16,972 bases of DNA from an uncultured Lachnospiraceae bacterium (GTDB lineage: Bacteria; Bacillota; Clostridia; Lachnospirales; Lachnospiraceae). The stretch's first letter is position 1. Each line of letters starts with the position of its first letter. Below the pieces are notes generated by a model. That model worked only from the letters and a program-made list of their open reading frames with translations, did no database searches and was not told the origin of the DNA. Positions 6,645-16,279 of the stretch are shown in pieces. Made by a program: the position numbers and the translations under genes. The DNA lies in the NCBI GenBank assembly GCA_910584205.1, contig CAJUAA010000052.1:1-16972 (forward strand). Direction: 5' to 3'.

Positions 6645-8317
6645 TGAACAGGAGAAGGTACGTATGGATACTGTCGATGCTGGCAGTATCCGCTGTTCTT
6701 TTTCTGGGAGCAGCCTTCTGGCGCGCGCAGGCGGGAAAGCTGGAGGGTGAGGACGACATTATCGTATCGGAAACGGAATCCTTTCATGCGGGCGATCTGG
6801 AGCTTGCGCTGTCCAACCGGAGCGGTTCTCCCATTTACTATACCACAGACGGGAGCGTCCCGACGCTGGAGAGCGGACGATATACGGAGCCGCTGCTGTT
6901 TAAGGCCTCCGATGCGGTATCTTCCTGTGTGATACGCGCCTGTTCGTTTCAGGAGGCGACGGGAACCTGGGGGGATCTGTTTACACGCACCTATTTCTAT
7001 GCGGAAGACAAGGAGACGCTGGAAAACCGTTTCAGCACCTGGATCGTCAGCGTGACCAGCGATCCGTACAATCTCTACGATTATGAATACGGAATCCTGA
7101 CAGAGGGAAAGATCCGGGAGGAATATAAAAACAGCGAAGGCTATGATCCTGACCTTCTGACCCAGCCGGCCAATTTTACCCAGAAAGGGCGGGAATGGGA
7201 AAGAGACGCCCACATTGAGATCCTGACGGCGGATGGAGAACGTGTCATTGACCAGGATGCGGGGATCCGGGTGTTCGGCCACGCCAGCCGGCAGTCCTAC
7301 CGGAAATCCCTGAAACTGTACGCAAGAGAAGAGTATGGAGCGGCGGTATTTGACTGTCCGCTGTTTCCGGATAATGTATCCGGCCAGAGCGGGAAGGTGC
7401 AGGAATCCTATGAAAGACTGGTTCTCCGGAATCACGGTACGGACCGGGCGGTGACATTGTTCCGGGAGGAGATGTTTCAGACGCTCTGCGCGCAGATTGA
7501 AGGCGTTGACCATAAGTCCGTAGCGCCGGCGGCGGTCTATCTGAACGGAGAATATTATAATTTTGAATGGATCCAGGAAGTCTATGATGACCGGTATATG
7601 AAAGAAAATTACGGCAGCTCCGGCTCCGGATACTATGAGACGGTAGCCGTCGGAGGCGGAGAAGAGGAAGAAGAGGAGCTGACCCGGGAAGAACAGAGGG
7701 CACAGGAAGATTATACGCTTCTGAAAGAATACGCACAGCGGGACCTGACGGATGACCGGGTGTTTGAACAGTTCAAAAATCTGGTCGACGTGGATAACAT
7801 GCTGCAGTATTTTGCCATAGAGACCTATATCGCCAACTGGGACTGGCCCCAGAACAATGTGAAGCTGTACCGGTATTATGCGCCCAACGGCGCATACGGA
7901 GACGGCAGGCAGGACGGCAGGTGGCGTTATCTGTACTATGATATGGAGGCGGGTTTTAATCTCTATAACGATGCGAAGGAGGATCTGAGAAGCATCCAGG
8001 ACGCCATGGACGGAAATGACCTGTTTGCGGCGGTCATGCGGCGAAAGGACATGCAGGAGCGTTTTGCCGGTTATATGGAACGGTGCATCTGTGAATATTT
8101 TACAGAGGACCGCGTCAGACAGGCCATAGCGGACCTTCGCCGTGCAAGAGATGCGGAACTGGAGGCGAGCATTGCCTGGAAAAAGAGTCAGGATGCGGAA
8201 TATTCCATGACGATGGAATCCATCGAACAGAATATGGAAGTGATCTATGAATTTGTGGAGGAGAGGCCGGAGGATATCCGGGAGCAGCTGGAGACGCTGT
8301 TTGACATCCGTATATGA
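6644..8317 (+). CDS. Membrane-anchored CotH-kinase-family protein
   Basis: This 557-residue protein resembles the CotH family: atypical kinases that in Bacillus phosphorylate spore coat proteins, and which in other Clostridia sit on the cell surface with unknown targets. An uncleaved signal or anchor helix lies at about residues 7-27. A small beta-sandwich like the chitobiase C-terminal domain follows (about 42-120), with PIYYTTDGSVPTLESGRYTEP. The CotH core then shows RVFGHASRQSYRKSLKLYA (about 207-225), a LYLNGxYYNF-type segment at about 297-306 leading to EWIQEVYDDRYMKENYG, LVDVDNMLQYFAIETYIANWDWPQNN, and WRYLYYDMEAGFNLY (D433, E435), where the metal-binding acidic residues are expected. 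An EEEEEELTREEQ insert sits near 339-350. The start overlaps the pheT stop, and queA follows after 24 bases. It is the one gene in this operon with no link to translation. Kinase activity is not shown by sequence alone. Confidence 0.85.
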   Translation: MNRRRYVWILSMLAVSAVLFLGAAFWRAQAGKLEGEDDIIVSETESFHAGDLELALSNRSGSPIYYTTDGSVPTLESGRYTEPLLFKASDAVSSCVIRACSFQEATGTWGDLFTRTYFYAEDKETLENRFSTWIVSVTSDPYNLYDYEYGILTEGKIREEYKNSEGYDPDLLTQPANFTQKGREWERDAHIEILTADGERVIDQDAGIRVFGHASRQSYRKSLKLYAREEYGAAVFDCPLFPDNVSGQSGKVQESYERLVLRNHGTDRAVTLFREEMFQTLCAQIEGVDHKSVAPAAVYLNGEYYNFEWIQEVYDDRYMKENYGSSGSGYYETVAVGGGEEEEEELTREEQRAQEDYTLLKEYAQRDLTDDRVFEQFKNLVDVDNMLQYFAIETYIANWDWPQNNVKLYRYYAPNGAYGDGRQDGRWRYLYYDMEAGFNLYNDAKEDLRSIQDAMDGNDLFAAVMRRKDMQERFAGYMERCICEYFTEDRVRQAIADLRRARDAELEASIAWKKSQDAEYSMTMESIEQNMEVIYEFVEERPEDIREQLETLFDIRI

Positions 8318-8341
8318 AAGGGCCTGAAACAGAGGTGACAT

Positions 8342-9367
8342 ATGAATTTACATGATTTTTATTACGAGCTTCCGCAGGAGCTGATAGCCCAGGACCCGCT
8401 GGAAGACCGGTCCGGCTCCCGGCTCTTGATCCTTGACCGGGAGACAGGAAAAAGAGAACACCATATATTCCGGGAGATCATCGATCAGCTCCATCCCGGG
8501 GACTGTCTGGTGGTAAATAATACGAAGGTCATTCCGGCGCGCCTGATCGGGAGCAGGGAAGGAACCGGCGGCAAAGTGGAAGTACTTTTGCTGAAGCGCG
8601 GAGAAGACGATGTGTGGGAGACGCTGGTCAAGCCCGGGAAGAAGGCGAGGCCGGGGGCGAAGATCCTGTTTGGCGACGGAATCCTTACAGGAGAGGTACT
8701 GGAGGTGGTGGAGGACGGAAACCGGAAGATCCGGTTTCGGTATGACGGAATCTTTGAAGAGATTCTGGACCGGCTGGGGCAGATGCCGCTGCCGCCCTAC
8801 ATCACGCATCAGCTGAAGGATAAAAACCGTTACCAGACCGTCTATGCAAAACACGACGGTTCGGCGGCGGCGCCGACGGCAGGGCTGCATTTTACGCCGG
8901 AGCTTCTGCAGGCGATTCGGGACAGGGGCGTACGGATTGCCCATGTAACGCTGCATGTGGGGCTGGGAACGTTCCGGCCGGTGAAGGCGGAACAGATCGA
9001 GGATCACCATATGCATTCGGAATTTTACATGGTGGAAGAGGAGCAGGCCCGTCTGATCAACCGGACGAAGGCGGAAGGCGGCCGGATCATCGCAGTGGGC
9101 ACGACCAGCTGCAGGACGCTGGAATCGGCAGCCGGTCCGGACGGAATGCTGCAGGCAGGAAGCGGATGGACCGATATCTTTATCTATCCGGGGTACGAGT
9201 TCCGGCTGGTGGACTGCCTGATTACCAATTTCCATCTGCCGGAATCCACTTTGATGATGCTTGTCTCCGCACTGGCAGGCAGGGAGCGGATCATGGCGGC
9301 CTATGAAGAAGCCGTGAAGGAGCGGTATCGTTTCTTCAGCTTTGGGGACGCCATGTTTATTAAATGA
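8342..9367 (+). CDS. queA: S-adenosylmethionine:tRNA ribosyltransferase-isomerase
   Basis: QueA transfers and isomerises the ribosyl part of S-adenosylmethionine onto 7-aminomethyl-7-deazaguanine at tRNA wobble position 34. This makes epoxyqueuosine, the precursor of queuosine in tRNAs for Tyr, His, Asn and Asp. The 341 residues match the family length. Characteristic segments are YELPQELIAQDPLEDRSGSRLL at the N-terminus, CLVVNNTKVIPARL, PTAGLHFTPELL, VTLHVGLGTFRPV, HHMHSEFY, and DCLITNFHLPESTLMMLVSA near the C-terminus. ATG 8342 follows AGAGGTGAC with short spacing. It is the last gene of the pheS-pheT-CotH group and converges with udk; the 48-base gap holds only a weak, imperfect inverted repeat. 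In many Firmicutes queA sits with tgt, but tgt is not in this window. Confidence 0.98.
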   Translation: MNLHDFYYELPQELIAQDPLEDRSGSRLLILDRETGKREHHIFREIIDQLHPGDCLVVNNTKVIPARLIGSREGTGGKVEVLLLKRGEDDVWETLVKPGKKARPGAKILFGDGILTGEVLEVVEDGNRKIRFRYDGIFEEILDRLGQMPLPPYITHQLKDKNRYQTVYAKHDGSAAAPTAGLHFTPELLQAIRDRGVRIAHVTLHVGLGTFRPVKAEQIEDHHMHSEFYMVEEEQARLINRTKAEGGRIIAVGTTSCRTLESAAGPDGMLQAGSGWTDIFIYPGYEFRLVDCLITNFHLPESTLMMLVSALAGRERIMAAYEEAVKERYRFFSFGDAMFIK

Positions 9368-9415
9368 CGCTCAAATGTTCTGTTTTTTCAGACAGGGCCT
9401 GCATATTCTGGAAAA

Positions 9416-10042
9416 CTAAAATCCGGCATCCTCTTCCTCCAGCATCAGCTGGATTCTGGATCGTACAATATCAAAAGCGACGTTATTCATCCCGCTGTTG
9501 ATGACAATATCCGCCATGGCGCGGGTGGGTTCTACATAGAGATAGTGCATGGGCTTGACCGTGGTCAGATACTGCTCTACGATGTTGTCAATATCCCGGC
9601 CGCGTTCCTTCACGTCCCGGACCACTCTTCGCAGGATCCGCTCGTCGGCGTCCGCTTCCACATAGATCTTGATGTCCAGAAGATTCCGGAGCCTTTTGTC
9701 TGCCAGCAGCAGAATCCCTTCCACGATGATGATCTTCCGCGGTTCGATGCGCAGAAGCCGGTCGGACCGGTTGTGCTGGCTGTAGTCATAGACCGGACAT
9801 TTGATGGGCATGCCGTCCTTCAGCAGGCGTAGATGCTCCAGCAGAAGCTGTGTCTCCAGTGAATCCGGATGATCGTAATTCACTTTTTTCCGTTCCTCAA
9901 AAGGCACCTCGTCCTGCCTGCGGTAGTAATTGTCGTGATAGATGACTGCGACGTCATTCTCAAATTCTTCTTTCAGTCGATTCGTAAACGTGGATTTTCC
10001 GGAACCGGTTCCGCCGGCGATACCGATGATGATACAATTCAT
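9416..10042 (-). CDS. udk: Uridine kinase
   Basis: This enzyme phosphorylates uridine and cytidine to UMP and CMP in pyrimidine salvage. The 208 residues are typical of bacterial Udk. The P-loop GGTGSGKS is at residues 10-17. YHDNYYRRQDEVPFEERKKVNYDHPDS is the conserved substrate-binding segment, and CPVYDYSQHNRS and IIVEGILLL follow. DADERILRRVVRDVKERGRDIDNIVEQY is the lid and LID-adjacent arginine-rich region. The sequence continues to the expected PTRAMADIVINSG near the C-terminus. The start codon on the minus strand is at 10042, with GGGGAGG about nine bases upstream. It lies 112 bases downstream of aroA on the same strand. That gap includes an inverted repeat at 10111-10130, so it may be transcribed separately from tyrA-aroA. 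Confidence 0.97.
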   Translation of the reverse strand: MNCIIIGIAGGTGSGKSTFTNRLKEEFENDVAVIYHDNYYRRQDEVPFEERKKVNYDHPDSLETQLLLEHLRLLKDGMPIKCPVYDYSQHNRSDRLLRIEPRKIIIVEGILLLADKRLRNLLDIKIYVEADADERILRRVVRDVKERGRDIDNIVEQYLTTVKPMHYLYVEPTRAMADIVINSGMNNVAFDIVRSRIQLMLEEEDAGF

Positions 10043-10110
10043 ATCCCTTTTCCCTCCCCTTTTGGCTTTGTCGCGTGTACTCCCTTTATTTTACAATGTT
10101 TCCATGGAGA

Positions 10111-10130
10111 TTTCCACCATTTTGTGGAAA
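10111..10130. repeat. Inverted repeat in the aroA-udk gap
   Basis: TTTCCAC (10111-10117) and GTGGAAA (10124-10130) form a perfect seven-base inverted repeat with a six-base loop. On the minus strand it lies downstream of the aroA stop and upstream of udk. No T-run follows it, so it is not a standard terminator. It could be an operator or an mRNA hairpin. Confidence 0.55.
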
Positions 10131-10154
10131 GTGGCCGGTATTTTTACGCGTTTT

Positions 10155-11441
10155 TTACAATGGCTGCCGGCAGAGGCTGTTCAGATCCTCATAAAAGCCG
10201 GGATAGCTGATGCGCACGCAGTCCGCGCCGGTGATCCTGGTTTCGCCGTCCGCGGCCAGCGCGGTGACGGCGAAGGTCATGGCGATCCGGTGATCCAGTC
10301 GGCTGTCGATCACGGCCCCATGGAGCGGATGGCCGCCTTCAATGACCATGCCGTCCTCTGTGGCGGTGATCTGCGCGCCCATGGCACGGAGATTCTGCAC
10401 CATCACATCAATCCGGTTGGATTCCTTTACCTTCAGTTCCTGCGCGTCCTTTATGACTGTAGTGCCTTTGGCGAAGCAGGCGAGGGCGGCTGCCACCGGA
10501 AGCTCGTCGATCAGAGTGGGGATCAGCGCGCCGCCGACCGTCGTTCCATGGAGGGGACTGTACCGGATTAGAAGGTCGGCGGTCGGTTCTCCGGCGCCGC
10601 TGTCTTCCTTCAATAAGGTAATGTCCGCACCCATATCCCGGCAGACCCGCAGGATACCGTCCCGGGTGGGATTGATTCCCACGTGTTTCAGAAGGATCTC
10701 GGAACCCGGAACCATCAGTGCGGCCGCGATAAAGTAGGCGGCGGAAGAGATGTCCCCCGGGACCCGGATTTCCTGGCCGCAGAGCCTTGGTTCAGGCAGG
10801 ATGGCGGCGGTGGTGCCGGTACTTGTGACAGACGCTCCGAAATGCCGCAGCATGAGTTCCGAGTGATTTCTGGACAGATAAGGTTCCGTTACGCTGACCG
10901 GGTCGTCTGCGTAAAGTCCGGCCAGCAGGATGCAGGATTTGACCTGGGCGGAAGCGACGTTCGAAGTATAATGGATGCCATGGAGCCTGGAGCCGCGGAT
11001 TCTAAGCGGTGCGCAGCCATTGCCCCTGAGGCTCTCGATCTGCGCGCCCATGAGGGAGAGCGGCTCCATGATCCGCTTCATGGGGCGGGACTGGATGGAT
11101 TCGTCTCCGTTTAATTCGCTGGTGAAATCCTGTCCGGCCAGGATGCCGGAGATCAGCCTTGTGGTGGTTCCGCTGTTGCCGGTATCCAGAGGGCCGGAAG
11201 GCGTCTGCAGGCCGTGCAGGCCCTTTCCGTGAATCAGGATCTCCTCCGGATGATTTTCGATCCGGATGCCCATCTGCCGGAAACAGGAGATGGTGGAGAG
11301 ACAGTCGGCGCCCTGCAGAAAATTGGTGACTCTTGTGGTCCCCTCCGCCAGTGCGCCGAACATGACGGAACGGTGGGAGATGCTCTTGTCTCCCGGAACG
11401 GTTATCGTTCCTTTTAATGAGTTGGATCTGGTAAATTTCAT
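10155..11441 (-). CDS. aroA: 3-phosphoshikimate 1-carboxyvinyltransferase (EPSP synthase)
   Basis: This enzyme joins shikimate-3-phosphate and phosphoenolpyruvate to form EPSP, the sixth step of the shikimate pathway. The 428 residues are normal for the family. Visible motifs are VPGDKSISHRSVMFGALAEG (residues 15-34, with the substrate-binding Lys and Ser), LDTGNSGTTTRLISGILAG (about 86-103), DESIQSRPMKRIMEPL (about 113-128), LIDELPVAAALACFAKG (the catalytic Asp-Glu region), ELKVKESNRI and DHRIAMTFAVTAL near the C-terminus. The NSGTTTR version of the PEP loop is the one common in Gram-positive bacteria. The start on the minus strand is at 11441, preceded by AAGGAGTT; that site touches the tyrA stop at 11453-11455, so the two genes are tightly coupled in the order tyrA-aroA. 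Confidence 0.98.
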   Translation of the reverse strand: MKFTRSNSLKGTITVPGDKSISHRSVMFGALAEGTTRVTNFLQGADCLSTISCFRQMGIRIENHPEEILIHGKGLHGLQTPSGPLDTGNSGTTTRLISGILAGQDFTSELNGDESIQSRPMKRIMEPLSLMGAQIESLRGNGCAPLRIRGSRLHGIHYTSNVASAQVKSCILLAGLYADDPVSVTEPYLSRNHSELMLRHFGASVTSTGTTAAILPEPRLCGQEIRVPGDISSAAYFIAAALMVPGSEILLKHVGINPTRDGILRVCRDMGADITLLKEDSGAGEPTADLLIRYSPLHGTTVGGALIPTLIDELPVAAALACFAKGTTVIKDAQELKVKESNRIDVMVQNLRAMGAQITATEDGMVIEGGHPLHGAVIDSRLDHRIAMTFAVTALAADGETRITGADCVRISYPGFYEDLNSLCRQPL

Positions 11442-11452
11442 GGGAACTCCTT

Positions 11453-12541
11453 TTAACGTTCGTAGATGACGTAACGGTATTTTCTTAAAATATCCGCGGC
11501 CTGTTTCATGGCTGGTTCATCGTAGAATTCGATGCGCAGGACCGCCTCGATAAATTCGCGGCTGTGAACGATGCCGATGTTTTTCAGGCTGATCTGATTG
11601 CTGGCAAGGATCGTGGCAAGCGTGGCGATTCCGCCGACCTCGTCCACCATGTCGCAGTAGATTTCGTAAGCCGGCTGGATGGGGCCGCTGCCTCTGGAGG
11701 GGAGGCTGTTCCGGTAATCCCGGGAAGTTTCAAAAAGATCGTGGACGGCGCCGGATTCTCCCTGCTCAAGCTGGCTGCGGATCCTGGTCAGCGACCGGAT
11801 GTAGTCATTCAGTATGGAAGCAATATTTTCCCGGTTGGTCATACAGATCTGTTCCCACATCTCCGGGGAGGAGGAGGCGATCCTGGTGATGTCTTTAAAG
11901 CCGCCGGCTGCAATCAGCTTCATGATGCCGTCCTCCGTATCGGAATCTTTTACCAGATTCACCAGAGAAGAGGCGATGATGTGGGGCAGGTGGCTGACGC
12001 CGGCGGTTACATAGTCGTGGGTCCGGCAGTCCAGTATGAGCGGCAGCGCCTTCAGCCCCGCCACGAAATCCCGGTAGCGTTCCACCGCGTCCTTCGGCAC
12101 TTGAGCGGTGGGCGTGATGACATAGTAGGCGTTTTCGATGAGGATTCTTTTGGAATTCGCATAGCCGGTCTTCTCAGAGCCTGCCATGGGGTGCCCGCCG
12201 ATGAAGTTCGCTTCCATGCCCAGTTCTTCGACTCTGGCGTGGATGTCGGATTTGGTACTTCCCACGTCCGTGACGATGCAGGAGGAATTGATCAGCGGCT
12301 TCAGTTCTTTCAAATATGCCGCGTTGTCGGCAACCGGAGCGCACAGAAACAGGTAATCACAGTCGCTGAAGTTTTCATCAATCCTGTCCGGGATCCGGTC
12401 TACGACGCCGTCCCGGACCGCCTGCTCTACGGAAGCCCGGGTGCGGGAACAGGCGAGAATCTCCGCATCCGGATAAAAATGACGGACCGCCCTGGCGATG
12501 GAACCGCCGATCAGGCCCAGTCCGATAAAACCGATTTTCAT
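11453..12541 (-). CDS. tyrA: Prephenate dehydrogenase with C-terminal ACT domain
   Basis: This enzyme oxidises prephenate to 4-hydroxyphenylpyruvate with NAD+, the branch step toward tyrosine. It has 362 residues. The N-terminal Rossmann fold carries GLGLIGGSIARA (residues 7-18). STKSDI and FIGGHPMAGSEKTGYANS hold the catalytic His (about 117). The helical dimerisation domain spans about 180-285, with SHLPHIIASSLVNL. From about 290 an ACT-like domain follows (YCDMVDEVGGIATLATILASNQISLKNIGIVHSRE), pointing to feedback control by an amino acid, most likely tyrosine. The start on the minus strand is at 12541, with AAAGGAG about seven bases upstream, and a good promoter lies just beyond. It is the first gene of the tyrA-aroA unit and is divergent from leuS. 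Confidence 0.97.
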   Translation of the reverse strand: MKIGFIGLGLIGGSIARAVRHFYPDAEILACSRTRASVEQAVRDGVVDRIPDRIDENFSDCDYLFLCAPVADNAAYLKELKPLINSSCIVTDVGSTKSDIHARVEELGMEANFIGGHPMAGSEKTGYANSKRILIENAYYVITPTAQVPKDAVERYRDFVAGLKALPLILDCRTHDYVTAGVSHLPHIIASSLVNLVKDSDTEDGIMKLIAAGGFKDITRIASSSPEMWEQICMTNRENIASILNDYIRSLTRIRSQLEQGESGAVHDLFETSRDYRNSLPSRGSGPIQPAYEIYCDMVDEVGGIATLATILASNQISLKNIGIVHSREFIEAVLRIEFYDEPAMKQAADILRKYRYVIYER

Positions 12542-12572
12542 GTATTGTCTCCTTTAGTGCGTTAATGTATTG

Positions 12573-12601
12573 AGTATAGCACGATTTTGCGGAAATGGAA
12601 A
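12573..12601 (-). promoter_or_regulatory. Promoter of tyrA-aroA
   Basis: On the minus strand, TTTCCA (12596-12601) and TATACT (12573-12578) are separated by 17 bases. The -10 box is preceded by TGC, an extended -10. The start codon is about 32 bases downstream of the -10 box, leaving no room for a long leader or attenuator. Confidence 0.7.
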
Positions 12602-12612
12602 TAGAAAAAAAT

Positions 12613-12641
12613 TTGACAAACATTGGCGGTTATATTACACT
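12613..12641 (+). promoter_or_regulatory. Promoter of leuS
   Basis: TTGACA (12613-12618, perfect) and TACACT (12636-12641) are separated by 17 bases. Transcription would start near 12648, giving a leader of only about 53 bases. Two AACGTT copies three bases apart (12645-12650 and 12654-12659) lie at the expected start site. The promoter is back to back with that of tyrA. Confidence 0.7.
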
Positions 12642-12700
12642 GATAACGTTATGAACGTTTAATTCCGTCATCGTTAATATAGAACAGGAGGACATGCGAA

Positions 12701-15103
<2,403 letters not shown>

Positions 15104-15147
15104 ACCTGTTGGATAGACCAAATGATACAGTTTTGGGCAAAAGAAGG

Positions 15148-15191
15148 ACCGATATCCTGATGAAAGACGGGATATCGGTTTGTTGCTGTTG
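15148..15191 (+). terminator. Probable terminator downstream of leuS
   Basis: ACCGATATCC (15148-15157) and GGATATCGGT (15170-15179) form a perfect ten-base-pair stem with a twelve-base loop. The following TTGTTGCTGTT is only moderately T-rich, so termination may be incomplete. It marks the end of the G/C-rich core segment; the A/T-rich R-M cassette begins about 40 bases later. Confidence 0.65.
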
Positions 15192-15228
15192 GCCCGTATT
15201 TTCTGATTTTATTGTGATATAGAAAAAT

Positions 15229-15261
15229 CAAGATATTCTTGAAAAAAACAAGAATATCTTG
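15229..15261. promoter_or_regulatory. Twin dyad operator upstream of the HTH regulator gene
   Basis: Two 13-base sites, CAAGATATTCTTG (15229-15241) and CAAGAATATCTTG (15249-15261), are each a CAAGA-N3-TCTTG dyad, and together they form one perfect inverted repeat around an A7 tract. Their centres (15235 and 15255) are exactly 20 bases apart, about two helical turns, so two dimers would bind the same face of the DNA. The right-hand site overlaps the predicted -35 box of the regulator gene. This fits an autoregulatory operator. Binding by the linked HTH protein is inferred, not shown. Confidence 0.75.
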
Positions 15262-15287
15262 AATATCATGCAAAACCGTGATACCAT
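15259..15287 (+). promoter_or_regulatory. Predicted promoter of the R-M cassette
   Basis: TTGAAT (15259-15264) and TACCAT (15282-15287) are 17 bases apart, with TGA before the -10 box (extended -10). The -35 box begins inside the right-hand operator dyad, so a bound regulator would compete with or contact RNA polymerase. The expected start is near 15294. Confidence 0.55.
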
Positions 15288-15326
15288 AAATACAGTAAAT
15301 TATATATGAAAATTGGGAGGTTCTGT

Positions 15327-15572
15327 ATGGCTGTCAGCTATGATAAACTTTGGAAGTTGCTTATTGACAAAAAAATAAATAAGACTCAGTTATGTAAGAG
15401 AGCTAAAATAAGTACGAATGCTATGGCTAAACTTGGAAAGAATGAAGATGTACGTGTTGCAGTTCTTACACGAATCTGTCTGGTGCTTGACTGTTCCATG
15501 GATGAGATCATGGAAATACTTCCGGAAAAAAGTGAAAGGGATGGTGTGATATGGATACAGAAAAATACATAG
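15327..15572 (+). CDS. XRE/Cro-type HTH regulator, putative R-M controller
   Basis: This is a small DNA-binding regulator of 81 residues. A Cro/CI-like helix-turn-helix fills most of it: YDKLWKLLIDKKINKTQLCKRAKISTNAMAKLGKNEDVRVAVLTRICLVLDCSMDEIMEIL. KTQLCKRAKIS is the first part of the HTH and TNAMAKLGKNE the recognition helix area; LTRICLVLDCSMDEIMEI is the typical C-terminal helix pair. The frame is open back to ATG 15306, but GGGAGG at 15315-15320 with six-base spacing selects ATG 15327. The 3' end overlaps the nuclease start by 22 bases. Its place ahead of R and M, with paired dyads over its own promoter, suggests the role of a controller that delays or limits nuclease synthesis. It belongs to a family also found alone in Clostridia, so the role is an inference. 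The gene is A/T-rich: bases 15361-15420 contain only 15 G or C. Confidence 0.85.
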   Translation: MAVSYDKLWKLLIDKKINKTQLCKRAKISTNAMAKLGKNEDVRVAVLTRICLVLDCSMDEIMEILPEKSERDGVIWIQKNT

Positions 15573-16279
15573 ACGCGGATCTTTTGAAACGATTTGAATT
15601 TTATAATTATGGTCATGCTTTGGAAATACTTCATGACGCCTTCCCAGTGGAATGGAATGAATTGCAGGAATGCTTGAGAAAACTGAAACTTACGCTAGCA
15701 GATATAAAAAAAGCCGGGGGAAACGAATCACCAATACCAAAAAAGTTTGATGGTGTGTTATATCCGTATGGGTGGCGGGAAATTAGAATAAGTGGTGATT
15801 TGATTGTTAAAAAGTATCCGAGGAAAGCTGCGCAACGAAGAGGACGTTTTGCGGATGAACCATATGAAATAGAGACAATCAGGGGATACATTGATGGCCA
15901 TAATATAGATTTCCTGAAAAATCGGGTTGCTTTTGACCTTGAGTGGAACAGTAAAGACCAGACATTTGATCGTGATCTGTTGGCGATGAGAACTTACTTT
16001 GATTGCGGGTTAATTGATGTAGGGGTTATTGTGACAAGGACTGAAGCACTTAATGATATTTTCAAGCAGGAAAAAGATGGTAGTGGTCAACCACTGATAA
16101 AGAAATATGGAGCAAGTACCACGTGGATGGGAAAATTGACATACAGGCTTGATTCGCGGCGGAATGGTGGTTGCCCTATTTTGGCAGTTGGAATAGGAAA
16201 GGAATGTATTGAAGAATATGACAGATTTAATGAGTACTGTACAAAACTTAATGGAATTTACAAACGGGAAGAAATATAA
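15551..16279 (+). CDS. BglII/BstYI-family type II restriction endonuclease
   Basis: The likely product is a 242-residue nuclease that cuts an unmethylated GATC-containing palindrome; BglII cuts AGATCT and BstYI cuts RGATCY. The key segment is VAFDLEWNSKDQTFDRDLLAMRTYFDCGLIDVGVIVTRT (residues 126-164). E131 and N133 match the Glu-x-Asn catalytic pair of BstYI (Glu-x-Gln in BglII), and D120 in HNID is the probable metal-binding Asp, though its spacing to E131 (11) differs from the nine residues I recall for BglII and BstYI. WNSKDxxFDRDL and the following DVGVIVTR are family hallmarks. Residues 1-60 form a helical N-terminal region. The start ATG 15551 has AAAGGG about ten bases upstream and overlaps the regulator gene. 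The 3' end overlaps the methyltransferase gene by 71 bases. The exact target cannot be read from the sequence. Confidence 0.85.
   Translation: MDTEKYIDADLLKRFEFYNYGHALEILHDAFPVEWNELQECLRKLKLTLADIKKAGGNESPIPKKFDGVLYPYGWREIRISGDLIVKKYPRKAAQRRGRFADEPYEIETIRGYIDGHNIDFLKNRVAFDLEWNSKDQTFDRDLLAMRTYFDCGLIDVGVIVTRTEALNDIFKQEKDGSGQPLIKKYGASTTWMGKLTYRLDSRRNGGCPILAVGIGKECIEEYDRFNEYCTKLNGIYKREEI

Noticed and set aside
6614..8341. Long minus-strand open frame opposite the CotH-type gene
   Set aside because: It is antisense to a gene with clear domain homology and translational coupling. Its translation shows no recognisable domain; it is a product of G/C-rich codon bias.
9368..9415. Bidirectional terminator between queA and udk
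   Set aside because: TTTTTTCAGA and TCTGGAAAA are partly complementary, but the pairing is short, bulged and separated by about 14 bases, too weak to call.
15229..15261. Perfect 33-bp inverted repeat read as a terminator or a CRISPR-like repeat
   Set aside because: There is no T-run after it, only two units are present, and each arm is itself a dyad overlapping a -35 box. An operator explains it better.
15306..15326. Start of the HTH gene at ATG 15306
   Set aside because: The ribosome site GGGAGG (15315-15320) lies downstream of it and fits ATG 15327. The HTH domain starts right after 15327.
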